Assembly: GCA_040510195.1 (NCBI GenBank)
Contig: JBEVJK010000123.1
Location: 124,001-188,000 of the forward strand
DNA length: 64,000 nucleotides
Direction of reading: 5' to 3'
From: JBEVJK01 sp040510195
GTDB taxonomy: Bacteria; Pseudomonadota; Alphaproteobacteria; Rhizobiales; Rhizobiaceae
Positions 8,409-18,086 of the stretch are shown here, in pieces; the stretch's first letter is position 1; each line of letters opens with the position of its first letter. Position numbers and translations under genes: made by a program. The notes beneath the pieces were generated by a model that worked only from the letters and a program-made list of their open reading frames with translations, had not been told where the DNA came from and did not search any database.

Positions 8409-8545
8409 TTTGTTGTTTCTTTCGCCGATCCCCTGGGCAATCAGTCCAGTGCGCCAAATAAACGAAGTTATGTCAAGCAGTCAAAACAGGCACACCGCCG
8501 GCTACCGCAGTCGCCGAGCGAGGCGCAATCTGGGGCAAGTCGTTA

Positions 8546-9409
8546 TCAGGCTTGAGTTTTTTCCGCAATGTCAAAAAAGGCCCGCCTGAGCGACAGCGCC
8601 ACCGAACCGGGATGGCCGTTGGCGATCGGCTGGCCGTCGATCTCGACCACCGGCATCACCACGGTGGTGGCGGCGGTGATGAAAGCTTCGCGCGCCGCCT
8701 TCGCCTCCTCGACGGTAAAGCCGCGCTCCTCGATCGAAAGGTCGAGCGTCTCTGCCACTTCGAACAGCGTCGCGCGGGTGATGCCCCGCAGGATCCCGCT
8801 GTCGGCCGGCCGGGTGACCAGGCGTCCGTCGCGGGTGACGATCCAGGCATTGGTGGCTGCACCCTCCTTGACCGTGCCGTCCGGATCGACGAACCAGGCC
8901 TCCTGGGCTCCCTTTTCCTTGGCCTGCTGGCGCGCCAGCACATTGGGCAGCAGCCCGGTGGACTTGATGTCGACGCGCGCCCAGCGGTTTTCCGGCACGG
9001 TGATGACCTTGAGGCCCGTCGCGGCGCGCCGTTCCGCCAGCTTTGGATCGCCGCGCTTGGCCGTCACGACCAGCGCTGGGCGGGTGGCTGCGGCAGGAAA
9101 CACGTGGTCGCGCGGCGCCACGCCGCGCGTGACCTGCAGGTAGACGAGCCCGTTCGTCACCCTGTTGCGTCGAACCACCTCCCGCATCACGGTTTCCAGA
9201 ACCTTGCGCGTCACCGGCCAGCCGATCGACAGCTCGCGCAGCGACCTGTCCAGCCGATCCAGATGGCGCGTCATGTCCATGATGAAGCCCCTCGCCACCT
9301 CGCAGACCTCGTAGACGCCATCGGCGAACTGGTATCCGCGATCCTCTATGTGGACGGCGGCGGCAGCGTGCGGCACGTAGCGGCCGTTGACATAGGCGAT
9401 GCGCGGCAT
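8546..9409 (-). CDS. D-amino-acid aminotransferase (class IV PLP)
   Basis: 287 residues; the frame stays open to 9613, but MPRIAYVNGRYVP at 9409 matches the family start. Class IV aminotransferase features: EDRGYQFADGVYEV (about 22-35), the PLP-lysine region RVDIKSTGLLPNVLA, and EGAATNAWIV. This fold includes D-alanine aminotransferases and branched-chain aminotransferases; DRGYQFADG favours the D-amino-acid type supplying D-Ala/D-Glu. It lies upstream of hfq on the same strand, as in other rhizobial hfq regions. Confidence 0.85.
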   Translation of the reverse strand: MPRIAYVNGRYVPHAAAAVHIEDRGYQFADGVYEVCEVARGFIMDMTRHLDRLDRSLRELSIGWPVTRKVLETVMREVVRRNRVTNGLVYLQVTRGVAPRDHVFPAAATRPALVVTAKRGDPKLAERRAATGLKVITVPENRWARVDIKSTGLLPNVLARQQAKEKGAQEAWFVDPDGTVKEGAATNAWIVTRDGRLVTRPADSGILRGITRATLFEVAETLDLSIEERGFTVEEAKAAREAFITAATTVVMPVVEIDGQPIANGHPGSVALSLRRAFFDIAEKTQA

Positions 9410-9624
9410 CAGGCGGTCTCCGGTTGCGGCGGTCCGCTGCGACGAGCGGAGGCCAATGCGGTGCGGCGGCGATGTTCCACCATAGCCAAGGCGGGTTTCC
9501 GAATTGCAACCCGGCGCATTGTGGGAGACAATGCGGCTCTGGTGGCGACCCTCCACAGCGGGGGGCATGGCGTGTTGCGGCGGGCGGAAGGCGGGACGGG
9601 AAATCCTCGCCAAGGAGCACCGAC

Positions 9625-10215
<591 letters not shown>

Positions 10216-10243
10216 ACCACGGCGCGCCCGGGCGCCGGGCCGT

Positions 10244-10268
10244 CCTGGGTGCCGGTCAGACACCCAGG
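10244..10268. terminator. hairpin between convergent carbonic anhydrase and ntrX genes
   Basis: CCTGGGTG (10244-10251) pairs perfectly with CACCCAGG (10261-10268) around a 9-nt loop that contains the ntrX stop codon (TCA on plus, 10256-10258). A GC-rich inverted stretch (GCCCGGGCGCCGGGC) precedes it. There is no clear U-tract, so this is a possible rather than firm terminator. Confidence 0.35.
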
Positions 10269-11617
10269 GACTTCAGCTTGCGGTGCAGCGCCGACCGTTC
10301 CATGCCGATGAATTCGGCGGTGCGCGAGATGTTGCCGCCGAAGCGGTTGATCTGCGCCAGGAGGTACTCCTTCTCGAACAGCTCGCGGGCCTCGCGCAGC
10401 GGCAGCGCCATGATGTGCTGATCGGACTGGTTGGGCGCCCGGGGCATGACGTCGCCGATCTCCGCCGGCAGAAGATCGGCGCTGATCGGCGCCTCGACGT
10501 CCTCCCCGCGCACCAGGATCATCAGCCTTTCGATGTTGTTGCGCAGCTGCCGCACATTGCCTGGCCAGTTGTGCGCTTGCAGCACGGCCAGGGCATCGTC
10601 ACCGATGCGGCGCGGCTTGATGCCTGCTTGGCGGGCCACCTGGCGCATGAAGTGGTCGACCAGGAACGGGATGTCCTCGCGGCGCTCCGCCAGCCCCGGC
10701 ACCAACACGGGCACCACCGCGAGGCGATGGTAGAGGTCCTCCCGGAACCGCCCCTCGGCGATCATCGCCTCCAGGTTCTGGGCCGTCGACGAGATGATGC
10801 GCACGTCGACCTTGACGCGCTTGGTGCCCCCTACCCGCTCGAACTGCTGGTCGACGAGCACGCGCAGGATCTTCGACTGCGTCTCGCGCGGCATGTCGGC
10901 CACCTCATCCAGGTAGAGAATGCCTTTGTGCGCCTCTTCCAGGGCGCCCACCTTGCGTTCGCCGCCGTTCGACTCGGTGCCGAAGAGCTCGATCTCCATG
11001 CGCTCCGGTGTGATGGTGGCCGCGTTGACGGTCACGAAAGGGCCGCCCTTGCGGGCCGAATGGGCATGGATGGCGCGCGCCACCAGCTCCTTGCCTGAGC
11101 CGGACGGGCCGATGATCATGACTCGGCTGTTGGTGGGCGCGACCCGCTCGATGGTCTGCTTGAGCTGGTTCATGGCCGCCGACATGCCGATCAGGTCGAA
11201 GGTCTCGCCGCTGCGCAGCTTGAGGTCGGAGACCTCGCGCTTCAGCTTCGAGGTCTCCAGCGCACGCTCCGCGATGAGGATCAGCCGGTCGGCCTTGAAC
11301 GGCTTCTCGATGAAGTCGTAGGCGCCGCGGCGAATCGCCGAGACGGCCGTCTCGATATTGCCGTGCCCCGAGATCATCACGACGGGCAGGCCGGGATGCA
11401 TGACCTTGATCTGGTCGAGCATCGCCAGGCCGTCGAGCCGGCTGCCCTGCAGCCAGATGTCCAGGAACACCAGCCGTGGCACCCGGTCGGCGATGGACGC
11501 CAGCGCGCTGTCGCTGTCGTGGGCGGTGCGGGTCTCGTGGCCCTCGTCGCTCAGAATTCCCGCGACGAGCTCGCGGATGTCTTCTTCGTCGTCGACGATC
11601 AGGATGTCAGAAGCCAT
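10256..11617 (-). CDS. ntrX: nitrogen assimilation response regulator NtrX
   Basis: 453 residues: receiver domain (about 1-120, phospho-acceptor Asp53 in FLDIW), AAA+ domain (Walker A GPSGSGKE at about 170-177, LYLDEVADMP Walker B) and a C-terminal Fis-type helix-turn-helix (NISRTAEFIGMERSALHRKL). Partner of NtrY in control of nitrogen, redox and envelope genes. The GAFTGA loop that contacts sigma-54 is absent; the region reads NGGERKVGALEEA. It overlaps the ntrY stop by 11 bp, so translation is coupled. Confidence 0.96.
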   Translation of the reverse strand: MASDILIVDDEEDIRELVAGILSDEGHETRTAHDSDSALASIADRVPRLVFLDIWLQGSRLDGLAMLDQIKVMHPGLPVVMISGHGNIETAVSAIRRGAYDFIEKPFKADRLILIAERALETSKLKREVSDLKLRSGETFDLIGMSAAMNQLKQTIERVAPTNSRVMIIGPSGSGKELVARAIHAHSARKGGPFVTVNAATITPERMEIELFGTESNGGERKVGALEEAHKGILYLDEVADMPRETQSKILRVLVDQQFERVGGTKRVKVDVRIISSTAQNLEAMIAEGRFREDLYHRLAVVPVLVPGLAERREDIPFLVDHFMRQVARQAGIKPRRIGDDALAVLQAHNWPGNVRQLRNNIERLMILVRGEDVEAPISADLLPAEIGDVMPRAPNQSDQHIMALPLREARELFEKEYLLAQINRFGGNISRTAEFIGMERSALHRKLKSLGV

Positions 11618-13889
11618 TGGCGACCTTCTCAGTTTCCATGGATTGGGTGGCCTGCGGGCGGCTGCGCGCCTCCGCGGCCGAGGCAGGCAGGATGATGGTG
11701 ATCATGGCGCCGCGCCCGCCGAAGAAGTCCTCGGGAGCATCGTGCAGTTCGAGACGTCCGCCATGGTCCTCGACGATCTTCTTGACGATAGCAAGACCGA
11801 GCCCCGTGCCTTTCTCGCGGGTGGTCATGTAGGGTTCGAGCAGCCGCTGCCGGTTTTCCCTCGGCAACCCCTTGCCGTTGTCGGTGACGTCGATGCGGAT
11901 CGCATCGCCCCGCCGCGCCGCCTGCACGCGGATGACGCCGGGCTGGCGCTCGTCTCGCTCGACCGACTCGATCGCCTCGGCGGCGTTCTTGATGACGTTG
12001 CCGAAGGCCTGCGCCATCAGCCGGTTGTCGAAGGTGCCCATCAATGGCTCGGAACCGAATTCGCGTTCGAAGGCGATATCGGCACGGCTCACCTCGACCA
12101 GGAAGGAGGCCTCGCGCAGCGCATCGCGCAGGTCAAGCCGCTGCATGTCCGGCTTCGGCATGCGCGCGAAGGCGGAGAACTCGTCGACCATGCGGCCGAT
12201 GTCCTCGACCTGCCGGATGATGGTGTCGGTGCATTGGTCGAAGACCTCGCGGTCCTCGGTGATGACCTTGCCGTAGCGGCGCCGGATGCGCTCGGCCGAC
12301 AGCTGGATCGGCGTCAGCGGGTTCTTGATCTCGTGCGCGATGCGCCGCGCCACGTCTGCCCAGGCGGAGGACCGCTGCGCCTCGACCAGGTCGGTGATGT
12401 CGTCGACCGTGACGACATAGGACCCCTCGCCCCCGGCGCCGCCCTCCACCGTGATCTGTACGTCGAAGGTGCGTTCCGCGCCGCCGCGGTAGAATGTGAC
12501 CTGCTCGCGATAGACCGGCTTGCCCGACCTCCGCCCGATCTCCAGCACGCGCCCGACATGCGGCAGGATGGCGGAGAGCTTCTGGCCGACCGCCTGGCTG
12601 GCGGAGAGCGCCAGCATCGTCTCGGCCGAACGGTTGACGATGGTGACGACGCCGCTCTGGTCGACGCCGATGACGCCTGCCGTGACGCCGGCGAGCACCG
12701 CCTCGGAGAAGCGGCGCCGGTCGTCGATCAGGTCCTTGGCCTGAAGCAGCTCGTTGCGCTGCGACTTCAGCTCCAGGATCATGTTGTTGAACGTGTCGGC
12801 GAGCGAGCCGACGTCGCCGTCGGAGATGCGCACCGGCACCGCGACGTCGAGATTGCCGGTCGAGACCTCGTCGGCGGCGCCGATCAGCTGGCGGATCGGC
12901 CTGACCAGCCGATCGGCCACCGCGATACCGGTCCAGATGGCAGCCAGGATGATGATCAGCGTGAGGCCGAGATAGAGCAGCGCGAAGGCGATCTGCGTGC
13001 CCGGCCTGGTCGCCTCGAGGCCCCGATACTCGTCGGAATTGGCGCGCATGATCAGGCTGGCCTTGATCACCTCCGGGTCGACGAGCCGGATGGTGACCAG
13101 ATAGGCGTCCGGAATCTGCCGCAGCTTGACGATGGCGCCGGCGATGTTGCGGGTCACCGGACGGATCAGCACGGGCTCGTCGACGGTCACGGGCTGCAGC
13201 CACTCCTCCGGGATGTTCGGCATCTCGAAGCCGGGACTGGTGGCCGCCGCCATGATCAGCGACCCGTCGCTCCTCACCAGCACGGCATGCGCAAGGGCGC
13301 GGCCGATCGCCTGCTGCGTCATCAGCTCGCTGAAGCCGGTGCGATCGAGGTTGTAGAGCGACCGCGCCTGGTCCAGCGTGTAGGCCATGGAGAGCGTCGT
13401 GCCCTGCAGATTGCGGCCGTTCTCCTGGACGTAGGCCTCGGCGATCGACAGCGAGGAACTGACGATCGCCTTGGTTCTGAGCTCGAACCAGCGGTCGAGC
13501 CCGATGTCGAGGGTGATCGACGCCACCACCGCGACCAGAATGGCGGGGATCGCCGCCACCAGCGTGAACAGGGTGACGATGCGCACATGCAAGCGCGAAG
13601 CCGCCTTGCCTCGCCGCCGTGCCGCCCAGATGCGGTGCAGCTCGCGGCCGATCAGCGCGGTAAGGAGGAGCACGAAGGCGGCGTTGATGCCGATGACGAT
13701 CAGCGTGGTCCGCTCGTCCGGCCTGACATAGGGCTCGGCCGCGCCGAGCAAAATGGCGAACGAGACCGCGGCCGTCACCATGGCGCCAATGACCGCAAGA
13801 ACACCGGCGAGCGCATTGAGCCGCCGGCCCTCGACGGGGTGCGCTTTGGGGAAGATGGGGCGAAGAACCGCCGGCGTGTCGGTCGTCAT
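11607..13889 (-). CDS. ntrY: sensor histidine kinase NtrY
   Basis: About 760 residues from the chosen ATG (MTTDTPAVLRP). The frame is open to 14867, but the upstream part overlaps the divergent TerC gene and is not protein-like. Order: N-terminal membrane segments (residues 25-150), a periplasmic domain, another membrane helix, HAMP, PAS, the HisKA H-box (RRIAHEIKNPLTPIQL) and HATPase (DNGKGLPRENRQRLLEPY, KGTGLGLAIVKKI). Phosphorylates NtrX. ntrBC, which sit directly upstream of ntrYX in many rhizobia, are missing here; the upstream neighbour is a divergent terC-like gene. Confidence 0.95.
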   Translation of the reverse strand: MTTDTPAVLRPIFPKAHPVEGRRLNALAGVLAVIGAMVTAAVSFAILLGAAEPYVRPDERTTLIVIGINAAFVLLLTALIGRELHRIWAARRRGKAASRLHVRIVTLFTLVAAIPAILVAVVASITLDIGLDRWFELRTKAIVSSSLSIAEAYVQENGRNLQGTTLSMAYTLDQARSLYNLDRTGFSELMTQQAIGRALAHAVLVRSDGSLIMAAATSPGFEMPNIPEEWLQPVTVDEPVLIRPVTRNIAGAIVKLRQIPDAYLVTIRLVDPEVIKASLIMRANSDEYRGLEATRPGTQIAFALLYLGLTLIIILAAIWTGIAVADRLVRPIRQLIGAADEVSTGNLDVAVPVRISDGDVGSLADTFNNMILELKSQRNELLQAKDLIDDRRRFSEAVLAGVTAGVIGVDQSGVVTIVNRSAETMLALSASQAVGQKLSAILPHVGRVLEIGRRSGKPVYREQVTFYRGGAERTFDVQITVEGGAGGEGSYVVTVDDITDLVEAQRSSAWADVARRIAHEIKNPLTPIQLSAERIRRRYGKVITEDREVFDQCTDTIIRQVEDIGRMVDEFSAFARMPKPDMQRLDLRDALREASFLVEVSRADIAFEREFGSEPLMGTFDNRLMAQAFGNVIKNAAEAIESVERDERQPGVIRVQAARRGDAIRIDVTDNGKGLPRENRQRLLEPYMTTREKGTGLGLAIVKKIVEDHGGRLELHDAPEDFFGGRGAMITIILPASAAEARSRPQATQSMETEKVANGF

Positions 13890-14075
13890 GCTGGAACGGG
13901 GGCCATGTGAGTCCGTTGCATGTATGCAACGCATTGTGGCGATTCTGCAACAAAGACGGCCTTGGCGGACAGTATGCCGCCAAGTCCGGCGTGCCTCGGC
14001 GGGCTTGACGCGGAACATGCGCGGACGGTACGGCGTTCGCAAGCCGTGGTCCGGACCAGGAGAGGTCGACAGCCG

Positions 14076-14768
14076 ATGGAAATTTTCACCGCCGCCGGCT
14101 TCTCGGCACTCCTGCAGGTCATCGCGATCGATCTGGTGCTGGCCGGCGACAACGCCATCGTCATCGGCCTCGCCGCCGCCGGCCTGCCGTCCGAGCAACG
14201 TCGGCGGGCCATCCTGGTCGGGATCATCGCCGCGACCGTGCTGCGCATCGGCTTCGCGCTCATCACCACCTGGCTGTTGCAGATCGGGCCTATCCTGCTG
14301 ATTGCCGGAGGGCTCCTGCTGCTCTGGGTCTGCTGGAAGATGTGGCGCGAGCTGCGCGTCAGCCAGGAAGAGGAAGCGAGCGCGACCGAGTCGCTCTCCA
14401 ATTCGGATTTCGACAGCGACAACGCCATTTCTGGCAAGGGGCCGAGAAAATCCTTTGCCCAGGCCGCCTGGCAGATCGTCATCGCCGACGTCTCGATGTC
14501 GCTCGACAACGTGCTGGCCGTGGCCGGCGCCGCGATGGAGCATCCGACCGTGCTCATCCTCGGGCTCGGGCTTTCGATCGCGCTGATGGGCTTTGCCGCC
14601 TCCTTCGTGGCGCGCCTTCTCCACAAATACCGCTGGATCGCCTATATCGGCCTGCTGGTCATCTTCTACGTCGCGGTGAAGATGCTTCTCGACGGCGCCG
14701 TCGATCAGTGGCCCGAGCAGTTCGGCTTCCTGGCCGGCTGGTTCGGCTCGAAAACCGGCGGCCATTGA
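14076..14768 (+). CDS. TerC-family integral membrane protein
   Basis: 230 residues; MEIFTAAGFSALLQVIAIDL at 14076 chosen as start, with AGGAGAGG some 12 nt upstream. Two copies of the TerC acidic motif within membrane helices: DLVLAGDNAIVIGLA near residue 15 and DVSMSLDNVLAVAGAA near 145. Around seven transmembrane segments, with a charged cytoplasmic loop (SQEEEASATESLSNSDFDSD) in the middle. The family (YjbE/Alx type) exports manganese or other divalent metals in studied cases. Divergent from ntrY. Confidence 0.88.
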   Translation: MEIFTAAGFSALLQVIAIDLVLAGDNAIVIGLAAAGLPSEQRRRAILVGIIAATVLRIGFALITTWLLQIGPILLIAGGLLLLWVCWKMWRELRVSQEEEASATESLSNSDFDSDNAISGKGPRKSFAQAAWQIVIADVSMSLDNVLAVAGAAMEHPTVLILGLGLSIALMGFAASFVARLLHKYRWIAYIGLLVIFYVAVKMLLDGAVDQWPEQFGFLAGWFGSKTGGH

Positions 14769-14837
14769 GCTGTCTCGGAGCGCCGTCCCGCCTCTCGCCA
14801 GGGTGATTACAGGCGCAGAAAACTGTGCTAGGGGCGC

Positions 14838-14853
14838 GCGATCGGCCGATCGC
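14838..14853. repeat. 16-bp perfect palindrome upstream of rimO
   Basis: GCGATCGGCCGATCGC is self-complementary and lies 30 bp before the rimO ATG. It could be a regulator site or a leader hairpin, or a chance product of high GC content. Confidence 0.4.
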
Positions 14854-14883
14854 CGGCCCGAAAACACCAGGACGTCTCAGAGC

Positions 14884-16194
14884 ATGCCAGCGCCCCGCGT
14901 CAGCTTCGTCAGCCTCGGCTGCCCCAAGGCGCTCGTCGATTCGGAGCGTATCCTCACGCGCCTCAGGGCCGAGGGCTACGAGATCGCGAGGAAGCATGAC
15001 GGCGCCGACCTCGTCGTCGTCAACACCTGCGGCTTCCTCGATTCCGCCCGCGACGAGTCCCTGTCGGCCATCGGCCAGGCGACGGCCGAGAACGGCAAGG
15101 TCATCGTGACCGGCTGCCTCGGCGCCGAGCCCGACGTCATCCGCGACAGGCACCCCAACGTGCTGGCCGTCACCGGACCGCAGGCCTATGAGAGCGTCAT
15201 GGCGGCGGTCCACGCCGCCGTCCCGCCGGCTCACGACCCCTATCTCGACCTGGTGCCGCCACAGGGCATCAAACTGACGCCCCGACATTACGCCTATCTC
15301 AAGATTTCAGATGGTTGCAACAATCGCTGCACCTTTTGCATCATCCCCGCGCTGCGCGGCGACCTGGTGTCACGGCCGGCTTCCGACGTGCTGCGCGAGG
15401 CCGAACGGCTGGTCAAGGCCGGGGTCCGCGAGCTGCTCGTCGTCTCGCAGGACACCAGCGCCTACGGCGTCGACATCAAATACCGGCCGAGTCCATGGCA
15501 GGACCGCGAGGTCTCGGCGCGTTTCCTCGACCTTTCGCGCGAGCTGGGCGATATGGGGGTCTGGGTGCGCCTCCACTACGTCTATCCCTACCCGCATGTC
15601 GGCGATGTCATTCCGCTGATGGCGGAGGGCAAGGTCCTTCCTTACCTGGACATCCCCTTCCAGCATGCGGCACCCTCCGTGCTCCGGAACATGCGCCGCC
15701 CCGCCCACAATGAGAGGACGCTGGAGCGGCTGCGCGGCTGGCGCCAGGCTTGCCCCGACCTCGCCATCCGCTCCACCTTCATCGTCGGCTTTCCAGGCGA
15801 GACCGAGGCCGATTTCGAACAGCTGCTCGACTGGCTGGACGAGGCCAGGATCGACCGCGCCGGCTGCTTCAAATACGAGCCGGTCAGGGGCGCGCGTTCG
15901 GAGACGCTCGGCCTCCCCGAGGTCCCCCAGGAGGTCAAGGAGGCGCGCTGGCACCGCTTCATGGCCCGTCAGCAGAAGATTTCGGCCGCCCAGCTGAAGA
16001 AGAAGGTCGGCAAGCGCCTGCCCGTCCTCATCGACCAGGCCGACGGGCCCCTCGCCAGGGGCCGCACCCGCTACGACGCTCCCGAGATCGACGGCACCGT
16101 TCATGTCGTGGCGCGGCGGCCGCTCAGGGCCGGCGACATCGTCACCGTCAAGATCGACCGCGCCGACGCTTACGACCTCCACGGCCAGGCGTGA
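14884..16194 (+). CDS. rimO: ribosomal protein S12 methylthiotransferase RimO
   Basis: 436 residues. An N-terminal UPF0004 domain binds one 4Fe-4S cluster (Cys13 in LGCPKALVDSE, Cys49 in NTCGF, Cys78 in TGCLG). The radical-SAM core has Cys145-x3-Cys149-x2-Cys152 (CNNRCTFC). A C-terminal TRAM domain follows (about 370-436). It beta-methylthiolates the conserved Asp of S12. The start at 14884 (MPAPRVSFVSLGCPKALVDS) gives the RimO-specific opening that separates it from MiaB. It converges on the GST gene with a 13-nt gap. Confidence 0.97.
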   Translation: MPAPRVSFVSLGCPKALVDSERILTRLRAEGYEIARKHDGADLVVVNTCGFLDSARDESLSAIGQATAENGKVIVTGCLGAEPDVIRDRHPNVLAVTGPQAYESVMAAVHAAVPPAHDPYLDLVPPQGIKLTPRHYAYLKISDGCNNRCTFCIIPALRGDLVSRPASDVLREAERLVKAGVRELLVVSQDTSAYGVDIKYRPSPWQDREVSARFLDLSRELGDMGVWVRLHYVYPYPHVGDVIPLMAEGKVLPYLDIPFQHAAPSVLRNMRRPAHNERTLERLRGWRQACPDLAIRSTFIVGFPGETEADFEQLLDWLDEARIDRAGCFKYEPVRGARSETLGLPEVPQEVKEARWHRFMARQQKISAAQLKKKVGKRLPVLIDQADGPLARGRTRYDAPEIDGTVHVVARRPLRAGDIVTVKIDRADAYDLHGQA

Positions 16195-16207
16195 GCCGAA
16201 TCCCGGG

Positions 16208-16840
16208 CTATCCGAAGTTGGGCGGCGGGGTCACGGTTTTGGCGAGCTCGGCGTCGCGCTCGCCGGCGCGGCGGAAGGCCGGCCGCTCGGCGATCCGCGC
16301 CAGATAGTCGGTAAACGCCGGCCTCTGCGGCAGCACCTTGATCATGTTCATGGTGAAGTTGATGCCGCTGGCAAGCTGCGTATCGGCGGCCGTGAAGCGT
16401 TCGCCGGCCGCGTAGGGGCGCTCGCTGAGGATCTTCTCCACGTTGCGGACCATGTCCTCGAACAGGCCGAAGGAGAAGTGGTTGCTCTCGTAGCGCCAGC
16501 CATGGGCCTTTGCCGCTATCGCCGGGTCGAACACGGCATCGCAATAGACCAGCATCGTCAGATAGGCCGCCCGCTCCCTATCGCCGATCCGCGGCGCCAA
16601 TCCGGCGTCCGGGAAGGCGTCTGCCAGGTAGATGGTGATCGCCGCCCTCTCCGTCACCACCTGCCCGTCATGGACGATCGCGGGCACCTTCTTGTTGGGC
16701 TGGACGGCACGGTAGCTCTCCGGCGCCCCGCCCGGCGCGCGGATGTCGACGATCTCCATCTCGTAGGGTTCGCCGAGCTCCTCGAGCAGCCAGAAGAGGC
16801 TCGAGGAGCGCGACCACGGCGTGTGGTAGAACTTCAGCAT
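16208..16840 (-). CDS. glutathione S-transferase family protein
   Basis: 210 residues with the two-domain GST layout. The N-terminal thioredoxin-like domain (MLKFYHTPWSRSSSLFWLLEEL; NKKVPAIV; VVTERAAITIYLAD) has the cis-Pro VPAI and the glutathione gamma-glutamyl TE(R)AAI motif. The C-terminal domain is all-helical (FTAADTQLASGINF). The active-site region has Ser residues (WSRSSS) in place of Cys, as in the rhizobial beta/nu-like GSTs. Detoxification substrate unknown. Confidence 0.9.
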   Translation of the reverse strand: MLKFYHTPWSRSSSLFWLLEELGEPYEMEIVDIRAPGGAPESYRAVQPNKKVPAIVHDGQVVTERAAITIYLADAFPDAGLAPRIGDRERAAYLTMLVYCDAVFDPAIAAKAHGWRYESNHFSFGLFEDMVRNVEKILSERPYAAGERFTAADTQLASGINFTMNMIKVLPQRPAFTDYLARIAERPAFRRAGERDAELAKTVTPPPNFG

Positions 16841-16955
16841 GGCACGCGAATCTCCCTTGCTCCGCCTCTCAAACTAGAGGCGCTTGGCGGGAAATCCAGC
16901 CGGGTCTTCTCCCCCGCCGATGGCGGGAAAGAGGCGCTCGAACGTCGTCGACGGC

Positions 16956-18026
16956 CTATTGTGGCAGCTTGTCGTCGACGCCTTTGACGTAGAAGTTCAT
17001 GCCGAGCAGCGTGGCGTCGTCGGCGGTCTCACCCTCTTTCAGCCACTCCGAGCCGTCCTGCTTGGCGATCGGGCCTGTGAAGGGCTTGAACTCGCCCGAC
17101 TTGATCTTGGCCTCGGTTTCCTCGGCCAGCTTCTTCACGTCGTCGGGCATGTTGGTGTAGGGCGCCATCACCACGTGGCCCTCCTTCATGCCGCCCCATA
17201 TGTCCGATTGCTTCCAAGTCCCGTCGATGACCTCTTTGACCTGCTCGGTATAGTACGGTCCCCAATTGTCGACGATCGAGGTCAGCTGGGTTTCCGGGCC
17301 GAACTTGATCATGTCCGACGCCTGCCCGAAGGCCTTGATGCCGCGCTCGGTGGCCACCTGCATGGCCGCCGTGGAATCGGTGGGCTGGGTGATGTTGTCG
17401 ACCCCCTGGTCGATCAGTGCCTTGGCCGCGTCGGCTTCCTTGCCGGGATCGAACCAGGTGTTGGCCCAAACCACCTTCACCTTGAAGTCCGGGTTGACCG
17501 ACTGCGCGCCGAGCACGAAGGCGTTGATGCCCATCACGACCTCGGGGATCGGGAACGACGCGATGTAGCCGGCCACGCCTGCCTTGGACAGCTTGGCGGC
17601 GATCACGCCTTGCACGTAGCGGCCCTCGTAGAACCTCGAATTGTAGGTCGAGACGTTGGGATGGTCGCGCTTGTAGCCGGTGGCGTGCTCGAACTTCACG
17701 TCGGGGAACTTGCCGGCCACCTTGTTGGTCGGGTCCATGTAGCCGAAGGAGGTGGTGAAGACGATGTTGCACCCCGACCGGGCGAAGCGTTCGATGGCCC
17801 GCTCGGCGTCGGCCCCTTCCGGCACGCTCTCCAGGTAGGCGGTTTCCACCTGGTCTCCCAGTGCCGCTTTCATCTGCTCCAGGCCCTGGTGATGTTGGTA
17901 GGACCAGCCGAAATCGCCGATCGGCCCGACATAGATGAAGCAGGCCTTGGTCGCCGCGTCCGCCGCCATCGTTCCGAAGGAGAGCGCGGCTGCCGCGACG
18001 GCTGCACGCAGAATTTTCCGTTTCAT
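16956..18026 (-). CDS. BMP-family ABC transporter substrate-binding protein
   Basis: 356 residues. Sec signal peptide MKRKILRAAVAAAALSFGTM ending near ADAA (about residue 25). The mature part begins with KACFIYVGPIGDFGWSYQHH, the BMP/PnrA family opening. ERFARSGCNIVFTTSFGYMDP and later segments fit the periplasmic Bmp fold. Members bind purine nucleosides or related compounds. It is the last gene of a four-gene importer operon (ATPase, permease, permease, binding protein), 60 nt after the second permease. Confidence 0.93.
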   Translation of the reverse strand: MKRKILRAAVAAAALSFGTMAADAATKACFIYVGPIGDFGWSYQHHQGLEQMKAALGDQVETAYLESVPEGADAERAIERFARSGCNIVFTTSFGYMDPTNKVAGKFPDVKFEHATGYKRDHPNVSTYNSRFYEGRYVQGVIAAKLSKAGVAGYIASFPIPEVVMGINAFVLGAQSVNPDFKVKVVWANTWFDPGKEADAAKALIDQGVDNITQPTDSTAAMQVATERGIKAFGQASDMIKFGPETQLTSIVDNWGPYYTEQVKEVIDGTWKQSDIWGGMKEGHVVMAPYTNMPDDVKKLAEETEAKIKSGEFKPFTGPIAKQDGSEWLKEGETADDATLLGMNFYVKGVDDKLPQ

Positions 18027-18086
18027 GTCTCGATGTTCCTCTCGTTGAAGGTTGCCGGGGGCTTCATCCCATCCGTTTTCGATAGG

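Noticed and set aside
11358..13910. Plus-strand open frame of about 850 codons over ntrXY
   Set aside because: His/Arg/Gly-rich shadow with no family features; ntrX and ntrY motifs are clear on the minus strand.
13890..14867. Upstream extension of the ntrY frame
   Set aside because: Overlaps the divergent TerC-family gene and has low-complexity composition; NtrY starts shortly before its first membrane helix.
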